Counted from the first letter of the stretch, positions 36,135 through 45,564 are shown. The stretch: 64,000 nt of DNA from Bog-473 sp963807775 (GCA_963807775.1 CAWECY010000010.1:310001-374000), one strand, 5' to 3'. Notes: generated by a model not told the origin, from the letters alone. Made by a program: numbers and translations.

Positions 36135-36944
36135 TCACCCGCTTTCGAGGGTCTGGGTGATGAGCGCCGCCAAAGCGTCGGCGCCCGGGCCGTCGATGGC
36201 CAGGTGGGTACCGTCCGGCCCGAACCACTGGGGGTTCTGCGCCGCCAGCGAGGCCCAGTCGGCCAGCGCAGTGTTGGGATACTGCGAGACGCCCGCCGCA
36301 ATGACGGCATTGTTCGGGTCCTGCCAGGGCTGGTCGACGTGCACGTTCACGAAGACCACTCGCGTCACCCCCGACAGGATGGCCATCATGTTGTTGAAGT
36401 CGGTGGAAGTGATCGGGCCGTTGGTGCTCAGGGCCACGATCACCTTCGAGCCGAGCTGACCGGACGCCTTGAGTTGCTGGAGAATCTCCTCGCCCTCGTA
36501 CCATTGGCGGCTCACGGCGGCGTAGACGGTGACGCCAGGAATGTCCGCTTCGAGAGGATCCTGGTAGTCGAGCATCACCGAGTCGCCGATCGCCGTCACT
36601 GTTCCGGCCGAGGCGTCGGGTGTCACCGAGACGGGCGGCGCCGTCGTGGTCGGAGGGGGCGGCGCCGTCGTGGTCGGAGGGGGCGGAGCAGTTGTGGTGG
36701 TGGGCGGTGCCGTCGTCGTGGTCGTGGGAGGTGCCGTCGTGGTCGTGGACGAGGAAGAGGATGTGGTCGTAGAGATGGGTGCGGCCGCGGTGGCCTGATG
36801 TGGCGAAGCCGGGGTGGTGGAACCGCCGGCGGTCAGCACGGCCGTGCCCAGGGCCAGGGCGGTCAGGATCACCACATTGACGACCGGGATGACGCGCCGC
36901 GCTGGAGATCCCGTCCTGGCCCCTGGAGTCCTTGCCACGGGCAC
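36135..36944 (-). CDS. Membrane-anchored or secreted SGNH-domain protein
   Basis: About 269 residues from GTG 36944. It has a basic N-terminus, one hydrophobic segment (VIPVVNVVILTALALGTAVL), then a 60-residue Ser/Thr/Pro linker of PPTTTTA-type repeats. The SGNH domain of about 160 residues has GDSVMLDYQDPLEAD (nucleophile Ser), VIVALSTNGPI (block III Asn) and GPDGTHLAIDG (Asp/His pair). This is the domain type also found fused to OafA acyltransferases. It should act outside the membrane on acyl esters, perhaps in the envelope. The neighbour at 32741 carries a close paralogue. The start upstream at 37073 lacks membrane features and is rejected. Confidence 0.82.
   Translation of the reverse strand: MPVARTPGARTGSPARRVIPVVNVVILTALALGTAVLTAGGSTTPASPHQATAAAPISTTTSSSSSTTTTAPPTTTTTAPPTTTTAPPPPTTTAPPPPTTTAPPVSVTPDASAGTVTAIGDSVMLDYQDPLEADIPGVTVYAAVSRQWYEGEEILQQLKASGQLGSKVIVALSTNGPITSTDFNNMMAILSGVTRVVFVNVHVDQPWQDPNNAVIAAGVSQYPNTALADWASLAAQNPQWFGPDGTHLAIDGPGADALAALITQTLESG
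36636..36683. repeat. 24-bp tandem repeat coding the Pro/Thr linker
   Basis: Two exact tandem copies of a 24-base unit beginning CGGCGCCGTCGTGGTCGGAG, followed by two or three degenerate copies to about 36750. On the minus strand they encode the PPPPTTTA linker of the SGNH protein, so linker length can vary by slippage. Confidence 0.85.
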
Positions 36945-36985
36945 AGTCTCGCGGCCCGGAAAGTGGTGCGCATCCGCACCCCCGA

Positions 36986-37801
36986 TTACTCGGGCAGAAC
37001 TGCGTTCTCCGGCCAGAGCCGAACAGCGATCGACTGGCTCGCCGTGGCGAGTAGCTGGCCTTCTTGCGACCACAGGAAGGCGATCCCTTGTCCGTAGCCG
37101 CCCATCAGGGCGTGAATGCGGATGTCACAGAGCACCCATTCGGTGGGCTGCAGTTGCACCATGCGAAGGGTGTTGTCGAGGCTGCGGCCCATGGCTCGGC
37201 GCCCGATCGGTTGTGAGACAGCTCCCGAGACGTAGTCGCCCACGATGGCCAATGTTGCCGCTGAGGGTGAGAGGTGACCCGGCACCCGGGCCCAGAGCGC
37301 CGAGTCCGGTGGTCCGGGCGTCCCGTCCATCTCCTCGAACGATCTGCCCCGGGCCGTCCGTACCTCGATGCTGTCCATGATGGTGTTGCGAAACATCTCG
37401 GGGATGTAGCGCGGCGGGCAGTCTTCGGGGTTGGGAACCTCTGGTGGTGTCACCCAGATGCCTTCAGCATCGAGCTCGTCCTTTCCGAGCGCAGCGTTAA
37501 CGGTCAGGATCTCCCGACCGTCGACCCTTCCAACCGCTCGGCCTTGCGTGACGTGGCCACCCGCCGCTGCCAGCGTGACCTCCCAAAACAGTTCGGCATC
37601 CGTCAACGCGTACGACAGGTATTGCGCCGTCGCCCAGATCGTCGGCCGGCCCGATGCGGCCTCGAGCGCCACCAAGGCAGCTCCGAGGCCACACCCACCG
37701 AAGAGAAAATTGCCCGGCGTGGTCAGCTGGGGCGTCACCTGCATGCGCCAGTGCAGGTCGTCGCCGTCAGGTTTCATGCCAAGGAAGGTCCGTGCGTCCA
37801 C
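36986..37801 (-). CDS. Acyl-CoA thioesterase-like (double hotdog) protein
   Basis: A 271-residue protein resembling TesB-type thioesterases that hydrolyse acyl-CoA. The first hotdog has FLFGGCGLGAALVALEAAS and IWATAQYLSYAL. The second has DSALWARVPG, MGRSLDNTLRMV and a C-terminal QSIAVRLWP. The usual TesB Asp-Thr-Gln triad cannot be confirmed by eye. GTG 37801 is the start, with an internal ATG at residue 9 as an alternative. It has no close same-strand neighbour. A role in fatty acid or sterol CoA turnover is likely given the actinobacterial context. Confidence 0.75.
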   Translation of the reverse strand: MDARTFLGMKPDGDDLHWRMQVTPQLTTPGNFLFGGCGLGAALVALEAASGRPTIWATAQYLSYALTDAELFWEVTLAAAGGHVTQGRAVGRVDGREILTVNAALGKDELDAEGIWVTPPEVPNPEDCPPRYIPEMFRNTIMDSIEVRTARGRSFEEMDGTPGPPDSALWARVPGHLSPSAATLAIVGDYVSGAVSQPIGRRAMGRSLDNTLRMVQLQPTEWVLCDIRIHALMGGYGQGIAFLWSQEGQLLATASQSIAVRLWPENAVLPE

Positions 37802-37912
37802 GAGGGCGCACCCTAGTGGGGCCGATCAGTGAGCTGACAATGAGGCCCGCCGCCGACCGGCTCGCCAAGTCGACGGCCATGGTCGCGTGAGTGCCTAGAA
37901 TTGCACGGTTCC

Positions 37913-37985
37913 GGGGGTGTAGCTCAGCTGGAAGAGCGGCGGCTTTGCAAGCCGTAGGCCGAGGGTTCGAGTCCCTTCACCTCCA
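37913..37985 (+). tRNA. tRNA-Ala (anticodon TGC)
   Basis: A 73-base cloverleaf: acceptor GGGGGTG/CACCTCC with discriminator A, D-arm GCTC-AGCTGGAA-GAGC, anticodon loop CTTTGCAAG giving TGC, and T-arm GAGGG-TTCGAGT-CCCTT with minor mispairing. CCA is not encoded. The open frame running antisense through it is an artefact. Confidence 0.95.
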
Positions 37986-38096
37986 CAAAATTTGGCCGGA
38001 TTTGAACCGGATTCGGACACGCTCGAAGAATGGAGCAGGTCGAGCATTTCTCGACCTCTTCCCAACTTGAGGGGCGGAAGACGAAAGGAACGAAGA

Positions 38097-38762
38097 ATGA
38101 GCGATCTGCTCCTGGCCACCGAACGAGAGGCCGTCGCCAGTGCGAGCCGCCATTTGGCCGAGAAGGGTCTCGTTATCGGGACAGCGGGCAACATCTCAGC
38201 CCGTCAAGGAGACCTCATCGCCGTGACTCCTACAGGGTCGGATCTCGGGCAAGTGACCGCGGAGATGATTACGGTCATCGACTTAAGTGGGCAGGTGGTG
38301 GATGGCGACCTCGCGCCCACGTCCGAGGTACCGCTCCACACGGGCATCTACGCCGCCACCAATGCCCTGGCCATCACTCACGCACACGCCATGGCGTCGA
38401 CCGCGTTGTCGTGTTGTCACGAGGGCTTGCCGGCGCTGCACTACAGCTGTTTGGAATTGGGGGGCTCGCCTCGCACGGCTGCCTATGCCACGTTCGGCTC
38501 GCAGAAGTTGGCCGACAATGTCATCGAGGCGCTGCAGGGGCGGAACGCCGCCATGATGCAGAACCACGGATCCGTCGCCTACGGCTCGACCATGGATCAG
38601 GCCGTCCACCGCCTCGAGCTTCTCGAATGGCTGGCCGAGCTGTACTGGCGAGCGTCCGCCCTCGGGACTCCCCGCGTACTGACGGACAAGGACTTCGAGG
38701 ACATCATCACGGCAGCCATCGAGCGTGGATACGGTGCCCAGAAGAAGGTCGACAAGGGATGA
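38097..38762 (+). CDS. Class II aldolase (L-fuculose-1-phosphate aldolase type)
   Basis: A 221-residue AraD/FucA-fold enzyme that cleaves phosphorylated sugars by a zinc-dependent retro-aldol. TAGNISAR, TPTGSDL, PTSEVPLHTGIY (catalytic Glu), ITHAHAMAST (two zinc His) and MQNHGSVAYG (third His) are all present and correctly spaced. The ATG at 38097 follows a purine-rich AAGGAACGAAGA. It stands alone downstream of tRNA-Ala. The exact sugar is not predictable; FucA, or an MtnB-like dehydratase, are the close alternatives. Confidence 0.88.
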   Translation: MSDLLLATEREAVASASRHLAEKGLVIGTAGNISARQGDLIAVTPTGSDLGQVTAEMITVIDLSGQVVDGDLAPTSEVPLHTGIYAATNALAITHAHAMASTALSCCHEGLPALHYSCLELGGSPRTAAYATFGSQKLADNVIEALQGRNAAMMQNHGSVAYGSTMDQAVHRLELLEWLAELYWRASALGTPRVLTDKDFEDIITAAIERGYGAQKKVDKG

Positions 38763-39019
38763 ATTCGTCGGCGGTAGGCGTCAAGGACCCGCCGAGGTGT
38801 CATCCCCGGACACGCGACGGCCTTCGCTCTGGATACGGCCGGGCGGCGCTGGCTGACCACTGACTCCGTCGAAGAAGGGCCCATGAGGACGTCGCATCGG
38901 TGGCGGACGACTCGCCACTCGTGGGGCCACACCTCAGTCGTGGGCTTCCCGTCGGCGGTTCGTGGTCCGGGACTCCACCCGGACGTTGCGCGTCAAATCG
39001 AGCGGGCTAGGTACGTCCC

Positions 39020-41728
39020 ATGGGAGGCTTTGTGCCGTGGGGGGTTGGCGTTCCATCGGGGACCGTGACGTTCCTCTTCACGGATATCGAGGGGTCGACT
39101 CGCCTGTGGCAGCAGGACGGGGCGGCCATGAGGGACGCCCTGTCCCGCCACGACGCGATTGTGCGGGCGGCGATCGAGGGCCACGGCGGATACGTCTTCT
39201 CCACGGGTGGCGACGGATTCGCCGCCGCCTTCGCCCGCGCCGACGAGGCGGTCGGCGCCGCCGTCGAGTCACAAATCCGGTTGGCCGCCGAACCTTGGGC
39301 GGAGAGTGCATCCATCCGGGTTCGGATGGGCGTGCACACCGGAGCGGCGGAAGAGCGCGACGGGGATTACTTCGGCACGCCCGTGAACGAGGCCGCCCGA
39401 TTGATGGCGGTGGGACACGGTGGGCAGCTGCTGTGCTCGGCCGTGACCGCCGGACTCATCGACGCGGACGTGAAGGTCCTCGATCTGGGCGAGCATCGTC
39501 TGCGAGACCTCTCGGGCGTCATCCGGGTGTTTCAGGTCTGTACCGACGGGCTGCCGGTCGACTTCGCACCACTGCGGACGGTGGACGCGGCTCCCGGGAA
39601 CCTACCGGTGCTTTCGACGAGTTTCGTGGGTCGTGACGAGGAGGTGGCCGAGTTGGTCGCCCTCGTGGGGTCCCATCGGTTGGTGACGCTGACCGGGGTG
39701 GGCGGGGTGGGCAAGACCCGCTTGGCCGTCCAGGTGGCGGCCGAGCTGGTGGGAGAGTTCCCCGACGGGGTCTGGCTGGTGGAGCTGGCCCCGGTCGGCG
39801 ATCCGGCGGCGGTGGCCGACGCGACGGCCGTGGTGCTCGGCGTCAACGCGCAGGCGGGTACCAGTGTCGTCGAGACCGTGGCCCGGACGTTGTCGGGCCG
39901 TCAGCTGCTGGTGGTGGACAACTGCGAACACGTGCTCGATGCTGCCGCCGAACTGGTCGAGGCGATCCTGGCCCACACCACGGCTGTGGCGGTGATCGCC
40001 ACGTCCCGCGAGGGCCTGAGAGTCGGCGCCGAGCATCTGTGGGCGGTTCCGTCGCTCGACACCCGCGACGGACCGACATCGGACGCGGTGGAGCTGTTCG
40101 TGGAGCGGGCCCGAGCAGTGGAGACCGGCTTCTCGTTGGAGAACGAGGATGACCGCGTCGCGGTGACCGAGATCTGTCAGCGCCTCGACGGGATCGCTCT
40201 GGCCATCGAACTGGCGGCGGCGCGGATGGTGTCGATGAATCCGGCCGAGGTCCGGGACCGGCTCGGCGACCGGTTCCGGCTGCTGTCGGGGTCGCGGCGG
40301 GGCTTGGAACGCCACCAGACCCTGCGCCAGGCGGTGGGGTGGTCCTACGACCTGCTCGACGACGAAGAGCGCATGGTGTTGATGCGCTGCGCGGTGTTCG
40401 CTGGCGGGTTCGACCTGGCCGCCGCCAGGTCTGTCTGCGGTGACGATCGGCTCGATGAGTACGCCATGTTGGACCTGGTGGACTCGTTGGTGCGAAAGTC
40501 GCTGGTCACGGCTGAGCAGATTCTGGGGCACACGCGTTACGGATTGTTGGAGACGATCCGACAGTTCGCTGAGGAGCAGCTCGCCACCACCGGCGCCATC
40601 GCCGAAGTCCGGGATCTCCACGCCCGCTGGTTCGCGGAGCAGGCCGTGGCTCACTGGGATCTCTTTGACGGACCCGACCAGCTCGTGGCGCTCAATTGGG
40701 TTGACCTGGAGTTCGCCAATTTGCGCGCCGGGTTCCGTTGGGCGGCCGACCACGAGGATCTTGTCAGCGCGACTGCGATCGCCGCCAACATCGCGCAGAT
40801 GGCCACGTTTGTGCAGCGCTACGAGCCGGTTGGCTGGGCCGAGGAGATTCTCGAAGCTGCCACAGCTGCCGACGTGGCCCAGCTCACCCGGCTCTACATC
40901 GCCGCCTCGCTTTGTGCGATTACCGGGCGTCCCGAGGTGGCCCTCCGGTATGCCCAGACGGGCGCGGCATTGGCGGCCGAACCCCGCTCCGACCCGTTCG
41001 ACCCGGCGTGGTACGGCATGCAGGAGGCCGTCAGCCATCTCATGGCCGGCCGGATGGACCGCTGGCTCGAGATCTCCGCCGTCATGGCTGCGCAGTCGGG
41101 GCTGGCGCACGTCATGGGCCTGTGCGGGCTCCTCAACATTCTGCCGATGGCCGGGCGGGCCGAGGAGGCCATGGCGATCGCCGAGGAGACCTTGGCGACC
41201 GCCCGCGCCCGAGGCAACCCCTTCATCATCTCCTACGCCATGAGCGGCTACGGGCTGGCCTTTGTCGAAGCTGATCCGATTCGAGCCCTGGGCGCCTTGC
41301 GGGAGGGTCTCCTCTACGCCCAGCAGCACCGTCTCTCCATGTACGAGATGACGATGGCCCGGTGGGCCGCCCGGCTCGAATCGGTGCACCGTGACCTTGG
41401 GCAGGCCCTGTCGCTGTACGAGACCAGTATCGACACCTTCCACCGGGCCGGAGATGTCGCCAATCTGGCGGCAGCGATCGGCGATCTCGTCGTCTTGTTC
41501 GACCGACTTGACCGACCCGAGGTCGTCGCCACGCTGTACGGCGCCATGGCTGATCAGGGCATCACTGTGGCCATCCCCGGCTTCACAGAGGCGGCAGCGC
41601 ACGCGCGTGCTGCGCTCGACGAAGGTGTCGTTCAGGAGTGCTCCGCCGCCGGGACCGCCATGGAACTTGCCGATGCCGTGAGGTATGCCCGACGCCAGAT
41701 CCAGCTCGCGCGCCCCGTCGCGCAGTGA
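39020..41728 (+). CDS. Class III adenylate cyclase + NB-ARC-type ATPase + TPR regulator
   Basis: A 902-residue signalling protein. The N-terminal cyclase domain (12-175) has both metal Asp positions, TFLFTDIEGSTRLW and STGGDGFAAAF, and the transition-state Asn/Arg in VNEAARLMA. The STAND/NB-ARC ATPase (200-500) has TGVGGVGKTRLA and LLVVDNCEHVLD, followed by AfsR-like YGLLETIRQFAEEQL. Helical TPR-like repeats fill 540-880. There is no DNA-binding domain, so output is presumably cAMP or protein contacts. A single frame covers all domains, in contrast to the cyclase gene at 15851. Partner genes are not evident. Confidence 0.9.
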   Translation: MGGFVPWGVGVPSGTVTFLFTDIEGSTRLWQQDGAAMRDALSRHDAIVRAAIEGHGGYVFSTGGDGFAAAFARADEAVGAAVESQIRLAAEPWAESASIRVRMGVHTGAAEERDGDYFGTPVNEAARLMAVGHGGQLLCSAVTAGLIDADVKVLDLGEHRLRDLSGVIRVFQVCTDGLPVDFAPLRTVDAAPGNLPVLSTSFVGRDEEVAELVALVGSHRLVTLTGVGGVGKTRLAVQVAAELVGEFPDGVWLVELAPVGDPAAVADATAVVLGVNAQAGTSVVETVARTLSGRQLLVVDNCEHVLDAAAELVEAILAHTTAVAVIATSREGLRVGAEHLWAVPSLDTRDGPTSDAVELFVERARAVETGFSLENEDDRVAVTEICQRLDGIALAIELAAARMVSMNPAEVRDRLGDRFRLLSGSRRGLERHQTLRQAVGWSYDLLDDEERMVLMRCAVFAGGFDLAAARSVCGDDRLDEYAMLDLVDSLVRKSLVTAEQILGHTRYGLLETIRQFAEEQLATTGAIAEVRDLHARWFAEQAVAHWDLFDGPDQLVALNWVDLEFANLRAGFRWAADHEDLVSATAIAANIAQMATFVQRYEPVGWAEEILEAATAADVAQLTRLYIAASLCAITGRPEVALRYAQTGAALAAEPRSDPFDPAWYGMQEAVSHLMAGRMDRWLEISAVMAAQSGLAHVMGLCGLLNILPMAGRAEEAMAIAEETLATARARGNPFIISYAMSGYGLAFVEADPIRALGALREGLLYAQQHRLSMYEMTMARWAARLESVHRDLGQALSLYETSIDTFHRAGDVANLAAAIGDLVVLFDRLDRPEVVATLYGAMADQGITVAIPGFTEAAAHARAALDEGVVQECSAAGTAMELADAVRYARRQIQLARPVAQ

Positions 41729-41735
41729 TTCGAGG

Positions 41736-41752
41736 TGAAGACCCCGTCTTCA
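41736..41752. terminator. Hairpin between convergent genes
   Basis: TGAAGAC-CCC-GTCTTCA forms a perfect 7-base stem with a 3-base loop between the stops of the cyclase gene and the VOC gene. There is no T-run, so it is at best a weak bidirectional terminator. Confidence 0.35.
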
Positions 41753-41790
41753 GGCTCGGGAGTGCGTGTAGCCCTCGGCTTCCATGACGA

Positions 41791-42189
41791 TCAGGCCTGA
41801 GCGATGCGGACCAGGTTGCCCGAGGGATCGCGGAATGCGCAGTCACGCACTCCCCAAAACTGGTCCGTCGGCTCTTGAAGCACCTCAGCGCCGGACGCCC
41901 GGACTTTCTCGAACGTGGCGTCGAGGTCGTCCGATTTGAAGATCGCGGCCTGCAACGACCCCTGCGTCACGAGTGACAGGAGGGCGTCGCCCTCGGCCTG
42001 CGAACGACCGCCGTGCGGTTGGGACAACACGATGTCCATGTCCTGGCCCGGAGCGCCGACGGTGACCCAGCGGAAGCCCTCTGACGCGACGTCGGCCTTG
42101 ACTTCAAGCCCGAGTGCGTCGCGGTAGAAGCCGAGCGCGGCCTCGGGATCGTTGACGAGGATGAACATTGAGGAGACGGTGACTGGCAT
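41791..42189 (-). CDS. VOC (glyoxalase/bleomycin resistance) family protein
   Basis: A 132-residue two-module VOC protein: VTVSSMFILVNDPEAALGFY, RDALGLEVKAD, FRWVTVGAPGQ, then DDLDATFEKVRASGAEV and FGVRDCAFRDPSGNLVRI-like ending (here WGVRDCAFRDPSGNLVRI). Metal-site Glu/His positions are not all clear, so it may be a binding protein or an enzyme. It lies 74 bases downstream of a small AraC regulator on the same strand, a pair often seen in actinobacteria and probably an operon. Confidence 0.88.
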   Translation of the reverse strand: MPVTVSSMFILVNDPEAALGFYRDALGLEVKADVASEGFRWVTVGAPGQDMDIVLSQPHGGRSQAEGDALLSLVTQGSLQAAIFKSDDLDATFEKVRASGAEVLQEPTDQFWGVRDCAFRDPSGNLVRIAQA

Positions 42190-42263
42190 GCGACAACAAT
42201 AGGAGCGTCAGCCGTGGTGTGCTTCTCCGATCCTGCTCGGTGACAGGAGCGAGTCGGCGGCGC

Positions 42264-42674
42264 TCAGGCGGTGACCGTGGTACGCCGCGGTCGTGTGGCG
42301 AGCTTGCTCACGCACGACGGAAGCACCTCGAGGTGACGGTGGTCGCGGGCGCGGTACTGCGACGGCGTCACGCCGACGATCTCGGTGAAGCGTGAACTGA
42401 AGGAGCCGAGCGAGGTGCAGCCGACGGTGACACAGGTGTCGGTGACGGACTTCCCCTCGCGCAGGAGCGCCTTGGCCCGCTCGATGCGTCGCGTCATGAG
42501 ATAGGCGTAGGGGGTCTCGCCATAGGCGGCGCGGAACTTGCGCGAGAAGTGTGCGGGCGACATGAGCGCCGCCCGCGCCATGGCCGGGACATCGAGGGGC
42601 TCGGCGTAGTTGCGGTCGATGAGATCGCGTGCGCGGCGCAGGTGCGCCAGGTCGGCAATCTCCTCCGGCGTCAT
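42264..42674 (-). CDS. Short AraC-family transcriptional regulator
   Basis: A 136-residue regulator consisting almost only of the double helix-turn-helix: LRRARDLIDRNYAEPLDVPA, MSPAHFSRKFRAAYGETPYAYLM (first HTH) and VTDTCVTVGCTSLGSFSSRF with GVTPSQYR (second HTH). It lacks a sensor domain. The ATG at 42674 is chosen because upstream sequence belongs to the CaiB gene in another frame. It likely controls the VOC gene downstream. Confidence 0.88.
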   Translation of the reverse strand: MTPEEIADLAHLRRARDLIDRNYAEPLDVPAMARAALMSPAHFSRKFRAAYGETPYAYLMTRRIERAKALLREGKSVTDTCVTVGCTSLGSFSSRFTEIVGVTPSQYRARDHRHLEVLPSCVSKLATRPRRTTVTA

Positions 42675-42777
42675 GGCGACGACGGTACCCGCTCGGTCCA
42701 CCAGCATGGGCCAAGTTCCGCGCGGAGGCCCTGAGTGGGACCCTGAACAGGCGCGACCGGTCCGCCGCCGTGGTCGC

Positions 42778-43989
42778 TCAGATGGCCCGCTGCGCCGACA
42801 GCGACCCGATCTCCTCCCAGGACAACCCGAGCTCGAGCAGGACCTCCTCGGTGTGCTGTCCCAGTTCGGGCACCTCTGCCCGGGCCGCCGGGAGCGGGTC
42901 GGTAGAAGCGGACCGGCGGCCGGACGACGGCGCGTGTCCGATCCCTCCGCCGGCGTGATGTAGCCGTTGGCGGAGACGCCGGGGTCCGCTGCCACCTGGC
43001 TGTGGTCGCGCACGGGGGCGAAGCGCAGCCCGGCCGCACCGAGCCGCTCGCACCATTCCGCGGTGGACCTGGTGACGAACACCTCGTTGAGGATCGGCCA
43101 CAGCTCGGCCTTGTCGTCCTCGAAGTACAGCATGTGGTCGAACCGCGCGATGAGGTCGGGTCGCCCGATGGTCTCGTAGAACAGGTCGCGCGCCGGACCC
43201 GCCACGCCCACGATGGCGATCCAGCCGTCGGACGTGGGGAACATGCCGTAGATGCCGGGGATCATCGGGTGGCTGCGGCCGCCCGGGCCGGACACCTCGC
43301 CGGACATGAGGTAGCGCGTGTACTCGCCCGCCTGGGCCCAGACCTGGCCCCCCAGCAGCGAGGTCTCGACCAGTTGGCCGCGGCCCGTCCGCTCGCGCCC
43401 GTACGAGCGCGGCCAAGATCCCGGCCAGGAGGTTCTGGCCGGCGATGTGGTCGGCGATGGTGGCGCCGATGGAGCTGGGGTCGCTGCCGTTCCCGCCCGT
43501 CGTGCTGATGATCCCGCCGGCCGCCTGCGCGCTGAGGTCGGCGCCCTCACGGTCCGCGTCGGGCCCGGCCGAACCGAAGGACGAGCTCGAGGCGTAGATG
43601 ATCCGTTCGTTGCGCGCGCTGACGTCGGCGTACCCGAGGCCCCAACCCTCCATGGTGCCCGGCTTGAAGTTCGTGATGACCACGTCGGCCTGCTCCACCA
43701 GCCGGAGGAAGACCTCACGACCCTCGGGCGCCCGCAGGTCGACCGTGACGCTCCGCTTGCCCCGGTTGAAGGCGCTGAACCAGGCCGAGCGCCGGTCCTC
43801 CCGGCTGATGGGCAGCCAGCGGGCCTGGTCGCCGAACCCCGGCAGCTCGATCTTGACCACGTCGGCTCCCCACTCGAGCATGGTCAGGGCCGCCTGCGGT
43901 CCCTGGACCAGCAGTCCGGCTTCGAGCACACGCACACCGTCGAGGGTTCCCACGGCCTCCACACTGGGTGACCGGCCGGGTGGGGTCAA
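42778..43989 (-). pseudogene. CaiB/BaiF-type CoA transferase, several frame breaks
   Basis: Type III CoA transferases move CoA between carboxylic acids. The frame from 43989 begins with LDGVRVLEAGLLVQGPQAAL, VVKIELPGFGDQAR, RGKRSVTVDLR and GGIISTTGGNGSDP. Near 43400 the frame changes and continues RTGRGQLVETSLLGGQVWAQ, GRSHPMIPGIYGMFPTSDGW and FAPVRDHSQVAADP. Near 42930 it changes twice more, ending QHTEEVLLELGLSWEEIG at 42778. All parts look conserved, so the breaks in G/C-rich runs may be sequencing indels. The restored length is about 404 residues, normal for the family. It is divergent from the dehydrogenase gene at 44058. Confidence 0.8.
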
Positions 43990-44057
43990 GTGCCGACCGC
44001 CCGGGCCGGGCCCGGACCCGGGGCCCTCGGAGGCCGGGTGCTAGCTTCCAACGCGCT

Positions 44058-45137
44058 ATGGGAGCGGATCGCAAGCGGGTCGTCGTGTGGGGCACCGGGT
44101 TCGTCGGGCGGATGGTCATCCCCGAGATCGTGCGGCATCCGGCGTTCGAGCTCGTGGGCGTCGGGGTCAGCGCCCCCGACAAGGTGGGGCGCGACGCCGG
44201 GGACATCTGCGGCATCGGTCCCATCGGGGTGACGGCGACGGACGACGTCGACGCGCTGATCGCCCTCCGTCCCGACGCGCTCGTCCACTACGGGCCGACG
44301 GCGGCGCACGCGGGTGACAACATCGAGCTCATCGGTGGGTTCCTGCGGGCCGGCATCGACGTCTGCTCGACGTCCATGACCCCGTGGGTGTGGCCGGCCA
44401 TGACGCTCAACCCGCCCTCGTGGATCGACCCGATCACCGAGGCCTGCGCCGCCGGCGGCGCCTCGTGCTTCACCACCGGCATCGACCCTGGATTCGCCAA
44501 CGACCTCTTCCCGATGACGCTGATGGGCTTGTGCGGCGAAGTGCGCTCGGTGAAGGCGCTCGAGATCCTCGACTACATCAACTACGAGGGCGACTACGAG
44601 GAGGAGATGGGCATCGGCAAGCCGCCCGAGTTCACGCCCCTGCTTGAACACCAGGACATCCTTGTGATGTCGTGGGGCGCCACCGTGCCCATGATCGCCC
44701 ACGCCGTCGGCATCGAGCTCGATCGCATCACCACCACCTGGGACAAGTGGGTCACCCCCGCACCCATCACGACGGCCAAGGGCGTCATCAACCCGGGCGA
44801 GGTGGCGGCCATTCACTTCACCATCAACGGCATCCTCGACGACGAGACCCGCATCGCCCTCGAGCACGTCAATCGGGTCGGGACCGACGCCGCGCCCGAC
44901 TGGCCCCGAGGTACCCAGGACGACGTGTACCGGGTCGTCATCGAGGGCTCGCCGTCCATCACCCAGGAGACCGCCTTCCGCTTCACCGACGGCTCCGGCC
45001 GCGACGCCGCCGCCGCCGGCTGCCTGGCCACCGGTCTGCGCGCCCTGAACGCGGTACCGGCGGTGAACGACCTCCCGCCGGGCTGGGTCACCGCGCTCGA
45101 CCTCCCGCTGATTCCGGGCGTCGGCACCATCCGCTGA
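44058..45137 (+). CDS. DapB-N-like NAD(P)H-dependent dehydrogenase (2,4-diaminopentanoate dehydrogenase-like)
   Basis: A 359-residue oxidoreductase with an N-terminal Rossmann fold (RVVVWGTGFVGRMVIPEI) of the dihydrodipicolinate reductase type. A large C-terminal domain includes FTTGIDPGFANDLFPM, NYEGDYEEEMGIGKPP and a GVINPGEVAAIHF segment. This architecture is that of OrdA-like 2,4-diaminopentanoate dehydrogenases and related actinobacterial proteins often found with acyl-CoA genes. ATG 44058 precedes the Rossmann strand directly. Seven bases separate it from the SnoaL-like gene downstream, so they form an operon. The substrate is unknown. Confidence 0.85.
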   Translation: MGADRKRVVVWGTGFVGRMVIPEIVRHPAFELVGVGVSAPDKVGRDAGDICGIGPIGVTATDDVDALIALRPDALVHYGPTAAHAGDNIELIGGFLRAGIDVCSTSMTPWVWPAMTLNPPSWIDPITEACAAGGASCFTTGIDPGFANDLFPMTLMGLCGEVRSVKALEILDYINYEGDYEEEMGIGKPPEFTPLLEHQDILVMSWGATVPMIAHAVGIELDRITTTWDKWVTPAPITTAKGVINPGEVAAIHFTINGILDDETRIALEHVNRVGTDAAPDWPRGTQDDVYRVVIEGSPSITQETAFRFTDGSGRDAAAAGCLATGLRALNAVPAVNDLPPGWVTALDLPLIPGVGTIR

Positions 45138-45144
45138 AGGCCGC

Positions 45145-45564
45145 ATGGACCCCCAGGCCGTGCTGGCTCTGTGCCACGAGCACGCCGACGCCGAGGCCGC
45201 CTTCGACATCGACCGGGTGCTGGCGACGCTGGCGCCGGAACCCCTCTACGAGTTCTACCCCTCCGGTCGCACTCTCTCGGGGTGGCCCACCGTCGAGCGG
45301 TTCTACCGGTCGCAGTACCCGGTGTTCGCGAGCCGGGTGACGGGTTTCGAGCTCCTCGGGGAGTGGGCGAACGAGCACGCCGCGATCCAGGAGTACGTGA
45401 TCAGGGTGCGGGAGGGGGACGCCGCCGCGGCGTACCGCGTCGTGTCCATTATGCCGGTGGACGATGCGTCCGGCCGGTTGGCGGGAGAGCGGCTCTACTG
45501 CGACGAGGCCCTCGCCCGCTGCCTGCTCGGCCCACTGTGGGAGGACACCCAGGCGGTCGGTTGA
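45145..45564 (+). CDS. SnoaL/NTF2-like fold protein
   Basis: A 139-residue alpha+beta-barrel protein: helical start ALCHEHADAEAAFDIDRVLA, then YEFYPSGRTLSGWPTVERFY typical of SnoaL-like domains, and VTGFELLGEWANEHAAIQEY. Such proteins act as isomerases, cyclases, hydratases or ligand binders. It follows the dehydrogenase by seven bases and is presumably co-translated. Function likely concerns the same substrate. Confidence 0.82.
   Translation: MDPQAVLALCHEHADAEAAFDIDRVLATLAPEPLYEFYPSGRTLSGWPTVERFYRSQYPVFASRVTGFELLGEWANEHAAIQEYVIRVREGDAAAAYRVVSIMPVDDASGRLAGERLYCDEALARCLLGPLWEDTQAVG

Noticed and set aside
36636..36750. Tandem repeat considered as a CRISPR or minisatellite element
   Set aside because: No spacers; the units are in frame and encode a Pro/Thr linker.
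37895..38194. Minus-strand frame containing GEGTRTLGLRLAKPP
   Set aside because: Antisense translation of tRNA-Ala, a common annotation artefact.
39602..41602. 666-residue minus-strand frame
   Set aside because: Shadow of the cyclase/ATPase/TPR gene, which has clear domains in its own frame.
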